A stretch of 32,065 nucleotides of DNA from a virus, in the IMG/VR virus record IMGVR_UViG_3300047666_000651, positions 1 to 32,065 of that record; one strand, written 5' to 3'. The position numbers were made by a program, and so were the translations under genes. The notes under the pieces were generated by a model. That model had not been told where the DNA came from. It saw nothing but the letters and a program-made list of their open reading frames with translations, and ran no database searches. The stretch's first letter is position 1. Each line of letters begins with the position of its first letter. Shown here piece after piece: positions 18,787 through 28,397 of this stretch.

Positions 18787-20963
18787 TGGCAAACCAATAC
18801 ACTAGATTATTCATAGAAAATAAGCCCGTCGATCTATTTGTAGATGAAAGTGGAACGCCTGAATTACCGCTAAGCGTAAACCGATTGGTTAATGATTCAA
18901 AAGGAAGTACTAGGGGTGATTATTCCCGTGCTTCTATTACGATTCCAGCAAGTAAAACCAACGTTGCTATACTTGGCTTATCTAATTCTTTTAAAAGCTT
19001 TAGACTTGAAATAGACGGGCAACCAGTACCGTTTCAAGGCACAGCGCAGACGAGAAGAGTTCAAACTAAATCCAACGGTTACGGGGACATTCAATACAAG
19101 TATGAGTTAAATCTAACAGCGGCAAACGGTTCGTGGTTAATTAAATTAGGTAATACTAAACTTTCTGAGTTAACAAATGAGGTTATAGAGTGGGATATTA
19201 CAAATGTTACATTGGGTTTCTTTTCGTTCCCTAATGTTAGGAATTGGGCGTTCGGGCTTATTAAATGGAAGGAATGGGAAAATAGTAAAGGTACTGTAGG
19301 TTCAGACTTTCATTATATGCCAAGTGTGGAGGAATCCACGCCACTACTTTACATTAGACCGTTAATTATTGCGGCTTTTAATTCTATTGGCTATACTGTA
19401 ATTAGCGATTATTTAGATACTGATGAAGGTAGTAAGTTAGTAATTGCTACGCCTTTAACTGACAAGATGCCTAAAGGTTATAATGACGAATATCTTAATA
19501 CAAAAGTAGCATTAACTACGCCTTATACGTTTGCTTTGCCAATACCTAATAAGTTTCCTTTTGATGTAATCACAAAAGCGGCACCTAGTACACTAACCGC
19601 TTATGATGTTGCCACTTATAAATACGAGGCTCCGCTAAGTGGCTATTATAGCGTAAGTATAGACGCATTATTTAGTAACACACCGCCTCCAGCTGGAACT
19701 TTTGGTTTTCTTGTTGCTTTACAGGTGAATGGAACGCCCGTAAGTCCTGCCATTGGTTTTGGTTTTTCAAGCATTCTTAGCGTTCCCTATCCTACTGGAG
19801 AAAGATTAAAAGCGGAGGGTGTAGTTTTTGTAAATGAAGGCGATACTATAAGCTGGCTTTTACAGGCTTCTGCAGGAATAATTATAGACGAAGCTAACGG
19901 CTCTTTTGTGGGCGAAGCAACCCGTGAGTTTGGGATGCCTATTAACTTTAAATACCTTTTAGATAATTTGGGTTTTGTTGATATGTTAAGCGGCTTAAAG
20001 GCAATCTATAACCTAAGCTTTGAGACCAACGAAGAAGCCCGAACAGTAACAATTGAGCCTAAAGATGGATACATAAACACGAACAGAGAAGCAGGAACGA
20101 GTCAAGAAAAAGAGGGATTTTACAAAAACTCGCAAAAGGATTATACGCAATTAATTGACAGAGAAAAAACTTCAAATGTTAATTTCCCAGAGTTTGAGAA
20201 TGTTAATATATTTAAATACAAAAGCGATCAAGAAGAAACTACTGAATGGATAGAAGGTAGCAATTTGCAGGGCGTTTATGAAGCAAGATTTAATTTAGAT
20301 AGCGGCTCTATACAATCGAACACAAAAACAATAGAAGTTCCTTTCTTTGCTAAAACTATTCATGTACTAGACATTCAAGCTAAGTATCCAGGCACAAATG
20401 TAGACCCTCAATTTCCTTTAATTTATCCACAAAATTACGTGCTTAACCCAACAGCAACCGAGGCAGACTACAATAAAAGCCCACGCATAATGTACCATGC
20501 AGGGCAACGATTCGGAGGACTTGAAGGTGTTGACGGTTATATAGAATTATTTGGTCAACAAGGGACGCAAACCCGTGTTCCTGCAACGTTCATGGTTAAT
20601 TACAACGACCAAAGCGGACTAGATCCTAACTTAGGTTTTAATTCGGCAATAATTAACGGCATAAAGTCAATGGGACAACTAGAAAAGTGTTATCTTAAGG
20701 AGTTGGCAAGAAAGAAAAAAGCGCAGCTAAAGGACTCTTATGTTAAGTTTAATTCAATAGATAATCAAAACTTTAGCTTTAGGGTTAAGGCTATGATTGG
20801 CAATCAAAGATATGTAGTTCAGGAATTAAAATCCTACAATCCTTTAAGGGACAACCCGACACAGTTCTTTTTCTTCTTAGACGCTTATCCAACGCAAGAA
20901 GATGTAAATAATATTCAAGATAACGGACTAATTCCCGTTGTTTCACTCTTAACAACTGTATAA
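18786..20963 (+). CDS. putative tail tip or baseplate protein (725 aa)
   Basis: The longest protein before the tape measure. It has a beta-rich N-terminus (RLFIENKPVDLFVDESG, then SRASITIPASKTNVAILGL), a large middle part, and a C-terminal region around RFGGLEGVDGYIELFGQQG and YCYLK-like helix (QLEKCYLKELARKKKAQLKD). The last segment, KAQLKDSYVKFNSIDNQNFS, resembles the end of baseplate hub-like proteins. It shares the pattern of the preceding gene and lies immediately before the signal-peptide protein and tape measure. Function as tail tip or hub is inferred from size, composition and location. Confidence 0.55.
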   Translation: MANQYTRLFIENKPVDLFVDESGTPELPLSVNRLVNDSKGSTRGDYSRASITIPASKTNVAILGLSNSFKSFRLEIDGQPVPFQGTAQTRRVQTKSNGYGDIQYKYELNLTAANGSWLIKLGNTKLSELTNEVIEWDITNVTLGFFSFPNVRNWAFGLIKWKEWENSKGTVGSDFHYMPSVEESTPLLYIRPLIIAAFNSIGYTVISDYLDTDEGSKLVIATPLTDKMPKGYNDEYLNTKVALTTPYTFALPIPNKFPFDVITKAAPSTLTAYDVATYKYEAPLSGYYSVSIDALFSNTPPPAGTFGFLVALQVNGTPVSPAIGFGFSSILSVPYPTGERLKAEGVVFVNEGDTISWLLQASAGIIIDEANGSFVGEATREFGMPINFKYLLDNLGFVDMLSGLKAIYNLSFETNEEARTVTIEPKDGYINTNREAGTSQEKEGFYKNSQKDYTQLIDREKTSNVNFPEFENVNIFKYKSDQEETTEWIEGSNLQGVYEARFNLDSGSIQSNTKTIEVPFFAKTIHVLDIQAKYPGTNVDPQFPLIYPQNYVLNPTATEADYNKSPRIMYHAGQRFGGLEGVDGYIELFGQQGTQTRVPATFMVNYNDQSGLDPNLGFNSAIINGIKSMGQLEKCYLKELARKKKAQLKDSYVKFNSIDNQNFSFRVKAMIGNQRYVVQELKSYNPLRDNPTQFFFFLDAYPTQEDVNNIQDNGLIPVVSLLTTV

Positions 20964-21407
20964 ATGAAGTTAATTATATTTTTCCTACTCCTATCCTTTA
21001 GCTTAATAGGTCAAGATAATGCCATTAGGCTAACCGTAGGCATAGAGGTTGCGCCAATGCTGCACACTAAAACAATAAACAACCTAGAACAGGGCTCGTT
21101 AACTCCAAACTTTTTAATGACAATAGGAAGCGATCAATTAAAGATCATTTCATCTATAGGGGTTATTTCTAGGTTCGGGTTTTTGTCTATTGACAAGTGG
21201 ATGTATGCGGCTGGTTATTATACTGTAAATACTGGTAATTTCGAGAAGATAGAACAAGGCGCAGAAATAGAACTAGGTTTTAATTGTAACATAAAAAAAG
21301 ACATAAGATTTCATGTGGGATCTAGTATTGGATTGTTAGCACAAGGCAGAGAATGTAAATTAACATTTAGACCCTTAGTAATTGGTTTTACTTATAAACT
21401 TATATAG
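20964..21407 (+). CDS. exported, outer-membrane-like protein of unknown role (147 aa)
   Basis: The N-terminus MKLIIFFLLLSFSLIGQ is a classical Sec signal peptide with cleavage probably after SLIG or close by. The mature part has alternating amphipathic strands, such as AIRLTVGIEVAPML, GFNCNIKKDIRFHVGSS and RPLVIGFTYKLI, suggesting a small outer-membrane beta barrel. Lodged between tail genes, starting at the base right after the previous stop, it is odd because virion proteins are not exported. It might change the host surface (for example superinfection exclusion) or be assembled into the outer membrane during lysis. Confidence 0.6.
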   Translation: MKLIIFFLLLSFSLIGQDNAIRLTVGIEVAPMLHTKTINNLEQGSLTPNFLMTIGSDQLKIISSIGVISRFGFLSIDKWMYAAGYYTVNTGNFEKIEQGAEIELGFNCNIKKDIRFHVGSSIGLLAQGRECKLTFRPLVIGFTYKLI

Positions 21408-21422
21408 TTTAAATAATAAGAT

Positions 21423-24275
21423 ATGCAAAAGAAGATAGTAGGGTTTACGATAGAGATTGACGGAAAAAAGGAGTTAGTCCAAACTGAAAAAGTGCTAAAG
21501 CTTATAAATAAGCAGCTTGTCGTTTTAAACAAAAACCTTGCAAAGATAGATTCTACAGCAGGGAAAGGATTCGGAAGGCTAAACAATGCGCTTATTAAAA
21601 CTAGTAGCTCCGCTTCGCAGTTGGGCGATGTGGTCAATAGTGCCTTTGTTTCGTTTGAAAAAGGAAGCGACATTGCAAAGGGTTTAGGTTCTGAATTTAA
21701 AGAACTAACAACTCAAATAACTAAGAACGGTAAAGCCGCCACTAAAGCAGCAAAGGAAAAGAAGAAAGAAGTTTCAACGGACAATCAACGGATTACGCAA
21801 CTTAATAAGTTGAACTCTTTGACCAAAGAAGAAGAAGCAGAATTAAATAAGCTGCTAATAGCGCAAGCAAAGCAAAGGAATGTACAAAAAGAACGTTTAG
21901 CAATAGCAAAGCAACAGGCTATTTTAGAGACTGAAAGAGTAGGCACTAGGAAGGCTTTAAAAGCTCAATTGGCACTAACTACCATTGAACTAAATAAGCT
22001 TACAGAAGCAGAGCAGTTGAGTACCAAAAGAGGCAAAGCTTTAACCGCTCAACAACTTAAGTTAAATACAACTCTCTTTAATTTAGAAAAAAGGGGCGGG
22101 ACTTTTACTAGAAGAGTTGCAGAATACGCACGGGGTTTATTCGACGTAGATAAGGCAGCAAAAAAGGTAACGGGAAATATTAAAAGGCTTGCATTGCGCT
22201 TGTCTGTTGGGCGTTCTGTTGTAGAAGGCTTATCTAATGGAATAAGAAATACAGTCAACGGATTGCGCTCTTTAGTAGAAGAAGGGGACGGGACCAATGA
22301 GGTGTTTAATAAATTAGAAGCAAGTGGCGAAGGATTGCAAGCTAATTTAAAAGTGTTAGGAACAAGATTCTTAACTACTTTTGGGGGTGCTATTGCAAAG
22401 TTTATAGATAATGTTTCTTTTGCTATTTCAGTAGTCGGCAATGCCTTTATTAGTGCAACGGAAAGTAGCGGCTTTTTTGGCGATGTGTTGCGCTTTATCG
22501 GCGATATAGTTAGTAATTTTCCTGCCGTGTGGGGTGGTGCTGCCGCTGCTATTGGTGAGTTTATAAGTCGTGCGGTTAACGGATTTAAAGAGCTAAAGCT
22601 AAATGCAGAGCTGGCAGGATCTAGCATTAACAAATTTGCAACGGGAATTGTAGGCGGAGACACGACGCAAATAGAAAAGAATATTGCTAGGATAAATAAA
22701 GAGTTAGAAAAAAATATAGTTTTTGCTGAAAGCTTAGGCGAAGCTTATAATAGAGGGTATAGAGAAACGTTAGAGTCACAAGAAAAGTTTAACGCACAAA
22801 CCGCTATAGAGGTAGAGAGTCAAAAGAAAAGAGCTAAGGCAGTAGCGGCAAGAAATAAGGCGCAAGAAGAAGCAGCTAAAGCGGAAAAGAAACGCATTGA
22901 AGATGCTAAAAAAGCAGCCGAAGAACTGGTAAAAGATAGAAGTCAGTTACTAGAAGATATAAAGTCAGAAGCTCAAGCACGTTTGCAGATTGCTAAGGAT
23001 TTACAAGACGAGCTTTTAGACTTGCAAATACAAGCAATTAAGGACGGAACACAAAGAGCTATTGAAGCGGAAAAGGTTCGTTTTGAAAGACAAAAAGAAG
23101 AGCGTAAGGCTAATTTTAAGGCGTTACAAGACTTAGCGGCAGCGCAAGAAATAGAAGCAACTCGTTTATTTGGTGAAAGATCCAAGCAATTAGAAGCTTT
23201 GCAAAGTCAAAATGATGCACAATTGTTGGAGCTTTCAAAAACGAATGATAAGATAGCAGAAGAAGAAGAACAGGTGCATCAAAACGCCTTGCTACTTATT
23301 AAAAGGGATGCGGCAGAAACACAAAGCGAAGCACTAAGAGAAATAGAAGAGCAGGACCTTAAAAACCTGTTAGCATTTCAGGCAAAAGAGATTGAAGCAG
23401 AGAAGCAAGCTAATGACGAAAAAGCAGCACTAAGGGAGTCGGTAAAAAATGAAACTATAAACTTAGTTCAAACAGCCTTTCAAGCGGTTTCTGATTTAAC
23501 ACAACTTGCTTTTGATGCCGAAAATAGAAGGTTAGAGCAATCTATTGACGCTCGAAAAGCTTCTGTAAGCTCACTAAACGAAGAGCTTCAAAATGCTACT
23601 GGATTGCAAAAGAAGTTCTTAGAGCAGCAAGTAAAAGCAGAGGAACAAGCTCTGGAACAGGAGACTAAAAATAAAGAGAAAGCGCAAAAGAAGCAAGCGA
23701 AAACACAGCAAGCTATTGCATTGGGTCAAGCGGTTGTAGCTGCTGCTTTAGGTATTGCTAATGCTTTTTCTTTGCCGCCTCCAGCTTCATTTATTGCGGC
23801 TGCGGCAACTGGAATCACAACGGCTGTACAGATTGCTACAATTGCCAGTCAAAAATTTGCGGACGGTGGTAAGGTGCAAGCTAACGGAAAAATAACACAA
23901 GGCTCAAACATACCTACGCAATCGAACGGGGACAATGTTTTAGCGCAAACGAATGACGGGCAAATGATTACCGTAAAAACAAACGAAGTAATACTAAACG
24001 AAGAACAACAAAGAATGTTAGGCGGTCCGTCTACGTTTTCTAGTATTGGAGTTCCTGGTTTTGCTAATGGTGGTCGTGTCGCAGGAAGACCAATTGCCGC
24101 CCCTGCGGTTGTATCAACTTCTAACCAGTCAGATAATTTTATAAAAGCAATGAACGAACAAACCAAAGCAACAAACAACAGAATTGATAATATAAAGGTT
24201 GCTTTAGATGTAAATAATTTTCAAGACTTCGAGTCTAACGAGGCTAAAATGATAGCCCTAACAACAATGTCATAA
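21423..24275 (+). CDS. tail tape measure protein (950 aa)
   Basis: The longest gene here, encoding 950 residues with long Ala/Lys/Glu-rich coiled coils (about 450-800, for example AKAVAARNKAQEEAAKAEKK), hydrophobic stretches (about 765-800, QAVVAAALGIANAF and FIAAAATGITTAVQIATIA) and Gly-rich C-terminal repeats (FADGGKV, FANGGRV). This mix is characteristic of siphovirus tape measure proteins, which set tail length and help eject DNA. By the usual rule of about 0.15 nm per residue, the tail would be roughly 140 nm. Its end overlaps the next ATG by one base. Confidence 0.85.
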   Translation: MQKKIVGFTIEIDGKKELVQTEKVLKLINKQLVVLNKNLAKIDSTAGKGFGRLNNALIKTSSSASQLGDVVNSAFVSFEKGSDIAKGLGSEFKELTTQITKNGKAATKAAKEKKKEVSTDNQRITQLNKLNSLTKEEEAELNKLLIAQAKQRNVQKERLAIAKQQAILETERVGTRKALKAQLALTTIELNKLTEAEQLSTKRGKALTAQQLKLNTTLFNLEKRGGTFTRRVAEYARGLFDVDKAAKKVTGNIKRLALRLSVGRSVVEGLSNGIRNTVNGLRSLVEEGDGTNEVFNKLEASGEGLQANLKVLGTRFLTTFGGAIAKFIDNVSFAISVVGNAFISATESSGFFGDVLRFIGDIVSNFPAVWGGAAAAIGEFISRAVNGFKELKLNAELAGSSINKFATGIVGGDTTQIEKNIARINKELEKNIVFAESLGEAYNRGYRETLESQEKFNAQTAIEVESQKKRAKAVAARNKAQEEAAKAEKKRIEDAKKAAEELVKDRSQLLEDIKSEAQARLQIAKDLQDELLDLQIQAIKDGTQRAIEAEKVRFERQKEERKANFKALQDLAAAQEIEATRLFGERSKQLEALQSQNDAQLLELSKTNDKIAEEEEQVHQNALLLIKRDAAETQSEALREIEEQDLKNLLAFQAKEIEAEKQANDEKAALRESVKNETINLVQTAFQAVSDLTQLAFDAENRRLEQSIDARKASVSSLNEELQNATGLQKKFLEQQVKAEEQALEQETKNKEKAQKKQAKTQQAIALGQAVVAAALGIANAFSLPPPASFIAAAATGITTAVQIATIASQKFADGGKVQANGKITQGSNIPTQSNGDNVLAQTNDGQMITVKTNEVILNEEQQRMLGGPSTFSSIGVPGFANGGRVAGRPIAAPAVVSTSNQSDNFIKAMNEQTKATNNRIDNIKVALDVNNFQDFESNEAKMIALTTMS

Positions 24276-24523
24276 TGGATTTATTAAGAAATGTACCAAA
24301 AGAGGATAAGGATCAAATACTAGATGCGGTCGAAAAGATAGATAAAGCAAGGTTTGATTTAAGCCTACCACGTGCCGAAGTCGAGTATTTATTTGACATT
24401 TGGAACACTTATGTACAACCTAGCAGCCCCCAAAAAATGAGCTGCAATAGTTGCGTGAATTACGTATTTAGTAACTTTAAATTTCAAACAAAAGGATGGA
24501 AGAGACAAGAAAAGATTTCATAA
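24275..24523 (+). CDS. hypothetical small protein with a CxxC motif (82 aa)
   Basis: Start overlaps the tape measure stop by one base. The product is helical, with DLSLPRAEVEYLFDIWNTYVQP, then the motif SCNSCVNYVF, containing two cysteines separated by two residues. Similar short proteins with a single CxxC near the C-terminus occur in Bacteroidota phages. Function unknown. It overlaps the next gene by 28 bases. Confidence 0.5.
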   Translation: MDLLRNVPKEDKDQILDAVEKIDKARFDLSLPRAEVEYLFDIWNTYVQPSSPQKMSCNSCVNYVFSNFKFQTKGWKRQEKIS

Positions 24524-24810
24524 ATATACTTCAAGAGGAATACGCTAATTACTGCAAAGCACGAGGCGAAAAGGAGACAATAAGCGGCTATTCTGAATAC
24601 ATGATAAATAGGAATATTATAACAGATAAAACGGTGAATAGATTTGTTATAATTAGTAAATACCCTATTGCTTTATCTACTAATTTAGGTATTAAGAAGA
24701 TGGCTATTTACGCATTGCAGGAGAGTATCAATTTAAGCTTCTACCAGATAAGAGCTATTATAATACACTATAGCGTACATTTTAGGCTCAAAAAACGAGT
24801 AATAACATAA
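24496..24810 (+). CDS. hypothetical protein (104 aa)
   Basis: A helical, basic protein (METTR-like start: MEETRKDFINILQEEYANYC) with a hydrophobic middle (FVIISKYPIALSTNLGIKKM) and a basic end (HFRLKKRVIT). No known domain or obvious membrane span. It overlaps the preceding gene and precedes the gap before the capsid protease gene. Function unknown. Confidence 0.5.
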   Translation: MEETRKDFINILQEEYANYCKARGEKETISGYSEYMINRNIITDKTVNRFVIISKYPIALSTNLGIKKMAIYALQESINLSFYQIRAIIIHYSVHFRLKKRVIT

Positions 24811-24851
24811 AACTACAATTATAGTTATAGTTATTCGCTTATACTTGTACT
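24811..24851 (+). promoter_or_regulatory. possible -7 element and repeats before the head genes
   Basis: TATACTTG (24840-24847) resembles the TAnnTTTG element and its TA lies 12 bases before the ATG at 24852, as in P3. However, no TTG is present 19-21 bases further upstream. The stretch also has the short repeats aactacaattatagtt and tatagttatag. Support is weak. Confidence 0.25.
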
Positions 24852-25955
24852 ATGAGCGAACGTAAGTATATATTTAATAAGTCAGAAGACGGACAAAAGG
24901 CTAACATCTTGATTGATGGAGAAATAGACTCGTGGTGGGGTGTTGGCTTGCAGTCTTTTGCCAAGGACATAGCGAACTCAAACGCTAGTGAAATAATGGT
25001 ACAAATCAATAGCGGTGGCGGCTCGGTTTTCGAGGGTCAAGCTATTGCGGCATTCATCAAGGGAACGCCCTACAACGTCAATACTTCTATACTTGGACTA
25101 TGTGCTTCTATTGCGACTTTTATTGCGATGGCTGGCAAAACTACGTCTATATCTAAGGGTTCTTTATTTATGATTCACAACGCAAGTGGTGGAGCTTATG
25201 GAGAAAGTGACGACCTAAGAAAAACCGCCGATTTGCTGGATACTATAGACGATACGTTGACAAACTTATACGTCGATACAATAGAGAGAAACGGCAAACT
25301 AATCAATGGCAGTAGAGAAGAAACTAAAACAAAAGTTATTGAATGGCAAAATGCGGAAACTTGGTTTACCGCAGAACGAGCCGTAGAAGTTGGCTTTATC
25401 CAAAAAGTAGTAGAAGGTGTTGAATTTGTAAATAAAGCAACAGCTCAAAGAATATTAAATTCATGCAGTAAGTACGATAATGTGCCTACTGATTTTATTA
25501 ATAATTTTAAAAACATTGCGAACATGGCAGAGCCAGAAGTAACCCAAAAATTAACTTTTGGGGAAAGAATGCGCAATTGGGTAACAGGGGACGAAACTAA
25601 AGAAGAGGCGAAAGCTCTTTTGGGTGCATCACTAGAAAGCCAAGAAGCAAAAGACAAAAAAGCACTAGAAGCGGCAACCGCTTTGCTAATTAAAAACGGT
25701 TTAAAGGTTGTTGATTCGACCGAAGCAGAACCAGAGCCCGAAGCAGAACCAGAAGCAAAAGAAGAGTCTGCGGCATTTCAGGCTATGCAAGCAAAGTTAG
25801 CTAAAGCAGAAGCTAAAGCTTTAAAGCTGGAAGAAGAAAAGGCTGGGGCTTCAGCCTCAACGCCTAAAGATCAAGCAGGAAACGAAGCCAGCATTTTCAA
25901 TAAGTCGGAAATGGAAGGATTTAACTCTATTGCAAAGGCATTAAAAAACAAATAA
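24852..25955 (+). CDS. ClpP-type prohead protease fused to a scaffold-like domain (367 aa)
   Basis: Residues 1-200 have the ClpP/SppA-type fold: VQINSGGGSVFEGQAIA (about 50-66), the catalytic Ser in LCASIATFIA (S86) and His in FMIHNASGG (H109), with acidic residues around DTIDDTL (about 130-135) as the third residue. The rest, rich in Glu and Ala (TEAEPEPEAEPEAKEESAAF and coiled coil), is scaffold-like. Together they resemble lambda C/Nu3-type fusions, where protease and scaffold are made from one gene. An internal ATG at 25524 (residue 225, MAEPEV) could start a free scaffold. It lies directly before the capsid gene region. Confidence 0.75.
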   Translation: MSERKYIFNKSEDGQKANILIDGEIDSWWGVGLQSFAKDIANSNASEIMVQINSGGGSVFEGQAIAAFIKGTPYNVNTSILGLCASIATFIAMAGKTTSISKGSLFMIHNASGGAYGESDDLRKTADLLDTIDDTLTNLYVDTIERNGKLINGSREETKTKVIEWQNAETWFTAERAVEVGFIQKVVEGVEFVNKATAQRILNSCSKYDNVPTDFINNFKNIANMAEPEVTQKLTFGERMRNWVTGDETKEEAKALLGASLESQEAKDKKALEAATALLIKNGLKVVDSTEAEPEPEAEPEAKEESAAFQAMQAKLAKAEAKALKLEEEKAGASASTPKDQAGNEASIFNKSEMEGFNSIAKALKNK

Positions 25956-25956
25956 A

Positions 25957-26814
25957 ATGGATAATAACTTTAAAGAAGGGAATAGTTTGCAGGATAATAA
26001 CCTTCCTGCAAATCCTTACGCTCAAGGCGGCATTATACACAACTTGTTCCCACAAATACAACGTTGTGACTTTTACGCATCATTTCAGTACGCTGTTGAT
26101 GCTTCGGGTTCTGCTATTACGATTACACCTTTAACGGGTAATTTAGGCGGAGACCTAAGATACTACCGTGTTGAAGTTAGTGACGGGCAAGGAACAACTG
26201 CCGTTGCAAACTCTTTGGATCTAGCAAATAGAGCAACGCCTTTCGTGATTAACACATCTACTTTGAATCCTAATATTTTATGGAAAGTATTTTTCTATGG
26301 AGAGGACGGGCGAAAAGTTGCAGATGTTGGATGCTCTTTAGATTATGTGATCCACATTGACAATCCGAAAAGCGCAACAGGGAACAGTATACCACCTGTT
26401 GAGAAATGGGATAATGTAAAGTTTTTGTTAAAATTATACTCTACAACGGACGGCGATTTTACCCTATTTCCAACGGAAGGAGTTGAATTGAGCCGTAATG
26501 CTGTTATTAATATGCAGGATTATAGCCTGAATAACGGGCTAAAAGATAGCGAAGGTTACGAGTTCAAGCTATTCGCCTATAAGGTTGGCTTATTGCCTTC
26601 AATGGCTTTGCCTATTGGATCGTCGGACGTTGTGTCTACGGTAAGCAATAATGTAACTTTTCCTTATGCAATATCTGACTCTTTAGTAGATGTGGCGGAT
26701 ATAGTAATTGAAACGGCAACCGCTGGAACTTTTACAGGCACACTATCAAGTGTTTTAACTAATGAGGGCGTGACTCCTTCTATTTCTATAACAATCAACA
26801 CTATAGTAATATAG
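25957..26814 (+). CDS. hypothetical capsid-region protein (285 aa)
   Basis: An acidic, beta-rich protein (about 285 residues) placed between protease/scaffold and major capsid, one base after the former's stop and 18 bases before the latter. Position and composition suggest a virion or capsid-decoration protein. It has many Asp/Ser/Thr turns (DASGSAITITPLTGNLGGDL), and no known motif. Alternative: an assembly factor. Confidence 0.5.
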   Translation: MDNNFKEGNSLQDNNLPANPYAQGGIIHNLFPQIQRCDFYASFQYAVDASGSAITITPLTGNLGGDLRYYRVEVSDGQGTTAVANSLDLANRATPFVINTSTLNPNILWKVFFYGEDGRKVADVGCSLDYVIHIDNPKSATGNSIPPVEKWDNVKFLLKLYSTTDGDFTLFPTEGVELSRNAVINMQDYSLNNGLKDSEGYEFKLFAYKVGLLPSMALPIGSSDVVSTVSNNVTFPYAISDSLVDVADIVIETATAGTFTGTLSSVLTNEGVTPSISITINTIVI

Positions 26815-26832
26815 TATTTAAAATATAAAATT

Positions 26833-27822
26833 ATGGCTACTCAAGAGGGGCAAGTTTTAATAAATTTTGACGGAGACAGAGCCGATGAGGTGTTTTACGA
26901 ACCTCTATTTACAGGGCTGGAGGCGCAAGGTTTATTTCGTGTAATGACTAATGTCAACAGAAAAAAGAATATCGGTTTTATTGGTCACATGGATAAGCTT
27001 TTGCAAAAAGATACGGGGTGTGGCTTTAATCCAAAGGGTGATTTATCTATCTATCAACGAACAATCGAAACGGATAGAGTAAAGGTAGATATGACAATGT
27101 GCGCCGATGTGCTACAGGATACCATTTGGGAGGAAAGCCGTCAAAAAGGCGTTAACCGCAATAATTTAATGGGAACCGTTATAGGTGGAATTATTTTAAA
27201 CAGAGTCAAAAGCGGTGTGTCTTTGGATATTCAGCGTTTGATTTGGTTTGGAAATAAAGCCAGCAATGACGTGAACTATAATATGTTGGATGGTTTTTGG
27301 TCTGTTCACATTCCAGAACTAACAATGGGACCAAAACCTTTGACTCCTTATATAAACTCAAATAGTGGTGCTGCTTTAGCTCCTGGGGCTTCTAAGGATA
27401 TTTTAGAGAAAATGGTTAAGGCGCAGAGTTTAGCCCTTAAAGGAATGCCTAAATCTCAAAAACGATTAATGGTAACTCAAAGTATTTACGAAAACTACGA
27501 GGATTATCTAGAGACTTTAGGAGGCGGAGACGCTGGACGTTCTGCTTTAATTAATGGCGTTGAAATGTTAGCTTATCGTGGCATCCCATTGGTGGAAATG
27601 CCTTATTGGGACCAATACAGCGAAAACGATCTAGGAAAGCCAGATAGTCATTTGGCTCTTTTAACCATACCTTCAAACTTAGTTTTGGCAACGGACTTAA
27701 TGTCTTCATTCAATACGGTAAAGGTTCGTTTTGAAGAGTTTACAGAAACAACAGACTACAAACTAAAAGCAAGTTTAGGTAGTAATTATGTTCACCCGTC
27801 GTTTATGGTAGCGGCATACTAA
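26833..27822 (+). CDS. major capsid protein, HK97-like (329 aa)
   Basis: A 329-residue protein in the position expected of the major capsid protein, next to protease/scaffold. It has an E-loop-like and P-domain-like layout, including SIYENYEDYLETLGG and a C-terminal FNTVKVRFEEFTETTDYKLKASL with FMVAAY at the end. The size matches the HK97 fold family. Cleavage by the protease may remove part of the N-terminus. The C-terminal HPSFMVAAY is typical of capsid protein ends. Identity rests on context and pattern. Confidence 0.7.
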   Translation: MATQEGQVLINFDGDRADEVFYEPLFTGLEAQGLFRVMTNVNRKKNIGFIGHMDKLLQKDTGCGFNPKGDLSIYQRTIETDRVKVDMTMCADVLQDTIWEESRQKGVNRNNLMGTVIGGIILNRVKSGVSLDIQRLIWFGNKASNDVNYNMLDGFWSVHIPELTMGPKPLTPYINSNSGAALAPGASKDILEKMVKAQSLALKGMPKSQKRLMVTQSIYENYEDYLETLGGGDAGRSALINGVEMLAYRGIPLVEMPYWDQYSENDLGKPDSHLALLTIPSNLVLATDLMSSFNTVKVRFEEFTETTDYKLKASLGSNYVHPSFMVAAY

Positions 27823-27833
27823 ACTAATCAACT

Positions 27834-28328
27834 ATGTGCGTAACAAGCGGATTACTAAGAGATTGCAATACAAGAAAAACGGGGGGTTCTAGTGGATTGT
27901 GGGTTGCCAATCGTGAGGACGTTTTGTCTATCACACAAGACCCTACAGGAGAGGTTACAGCCATAACAATGGCAGCGGCAGCGGTGTTTTACAAAGTAGA
28001 ATTTGCCTCTAATCAATCCAATTGGAACGAAGCGTTTGCTTCTGGTGAGGTTTTGCAACAATATACTTTTGTTTCTGAAAGCCGTTACCAAGCTCAAAGA
28101 AACTTCTTGCAGGGGCTTATTGATTGTAATTGTGGACTAGTAGCGATTCACAAGGAAAATACAGGCAAAAGCTGGTTCTGGGGTTTTGAAGAAGGCGAAG
28201 AAGCTAATTTATTGACCGACACGGGCGATAGTGGAACCGCTAAATCTGATGTAAATCAAGAAACGGTAGTCTTACAGGCTTCTGCAACTATTAAAGCAAA
28301 CGAATTTACAGGAGTGATTCCAGTATAA
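27834..28328 (+). CDS. putative major tail tube or virion protein (164 aa)
   Basis: A beta-rich 164-residue protein starting MCVTSGLLRDCNTRKTGGSS and containing TFVSESRYQAQRNFLQGLID. Its size, the lack of charged clusters and its place right after the major capsid gene are typical of structural proteins. It could be the tail tube or a head-tail connector. It is followed by a strong terminator (28352-28385), so it ends a transcription unit. Confidence 0.5.
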   Translation: MCVTSGLLRDCNTRKTGGSSGLWVANREDVLSITQDPTGEVTAITMAAAAVFYKVEFASNQSNWNEAFASGEVLQQYTFVSESRYQAQRNFLQGLIDCNCGLVAIHKENTGKSWFWGFEEGEEANLLTDTGDSGTAKSDVNQETVVLQASATIKANEFTGVIPV

Positions 28329-28351
28329 CAGGAAGCTATATAAATAATAAC

Positions 28352-28385
28352 AAAAGGGGTTAGGGTTTTACCTTAGCCCCTTTTT
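28352..28385 (+). terminator. strong intrinsic terminator after the capsid gene block
   Basis: Bases 28352-28365 pair with 28371-28384 (14 pairs, two G-T), loop tttta, with the T-run within and after the 3' arm. A clear rho-independent terminator. It would reduce transcription of downstream portal genes unless read through. Confidence 0.85.
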
Positions 28386-28397
28386 AAATATAAGAGA

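Noticed and set aside
22049-22663. Minus-strand frame of 204 codons within the tape measure gene
   Set aside because: Complement of an Ala/Lys/Glu-rich coding stretch, giving a Pro/Ser/Leu-rich product, a usual artefact.
24811-24851. A full promoter before the protease gene
   Set aside because: The -7 element is acceptable but no TTG is found at the required spacing, so it is listed only as weak.
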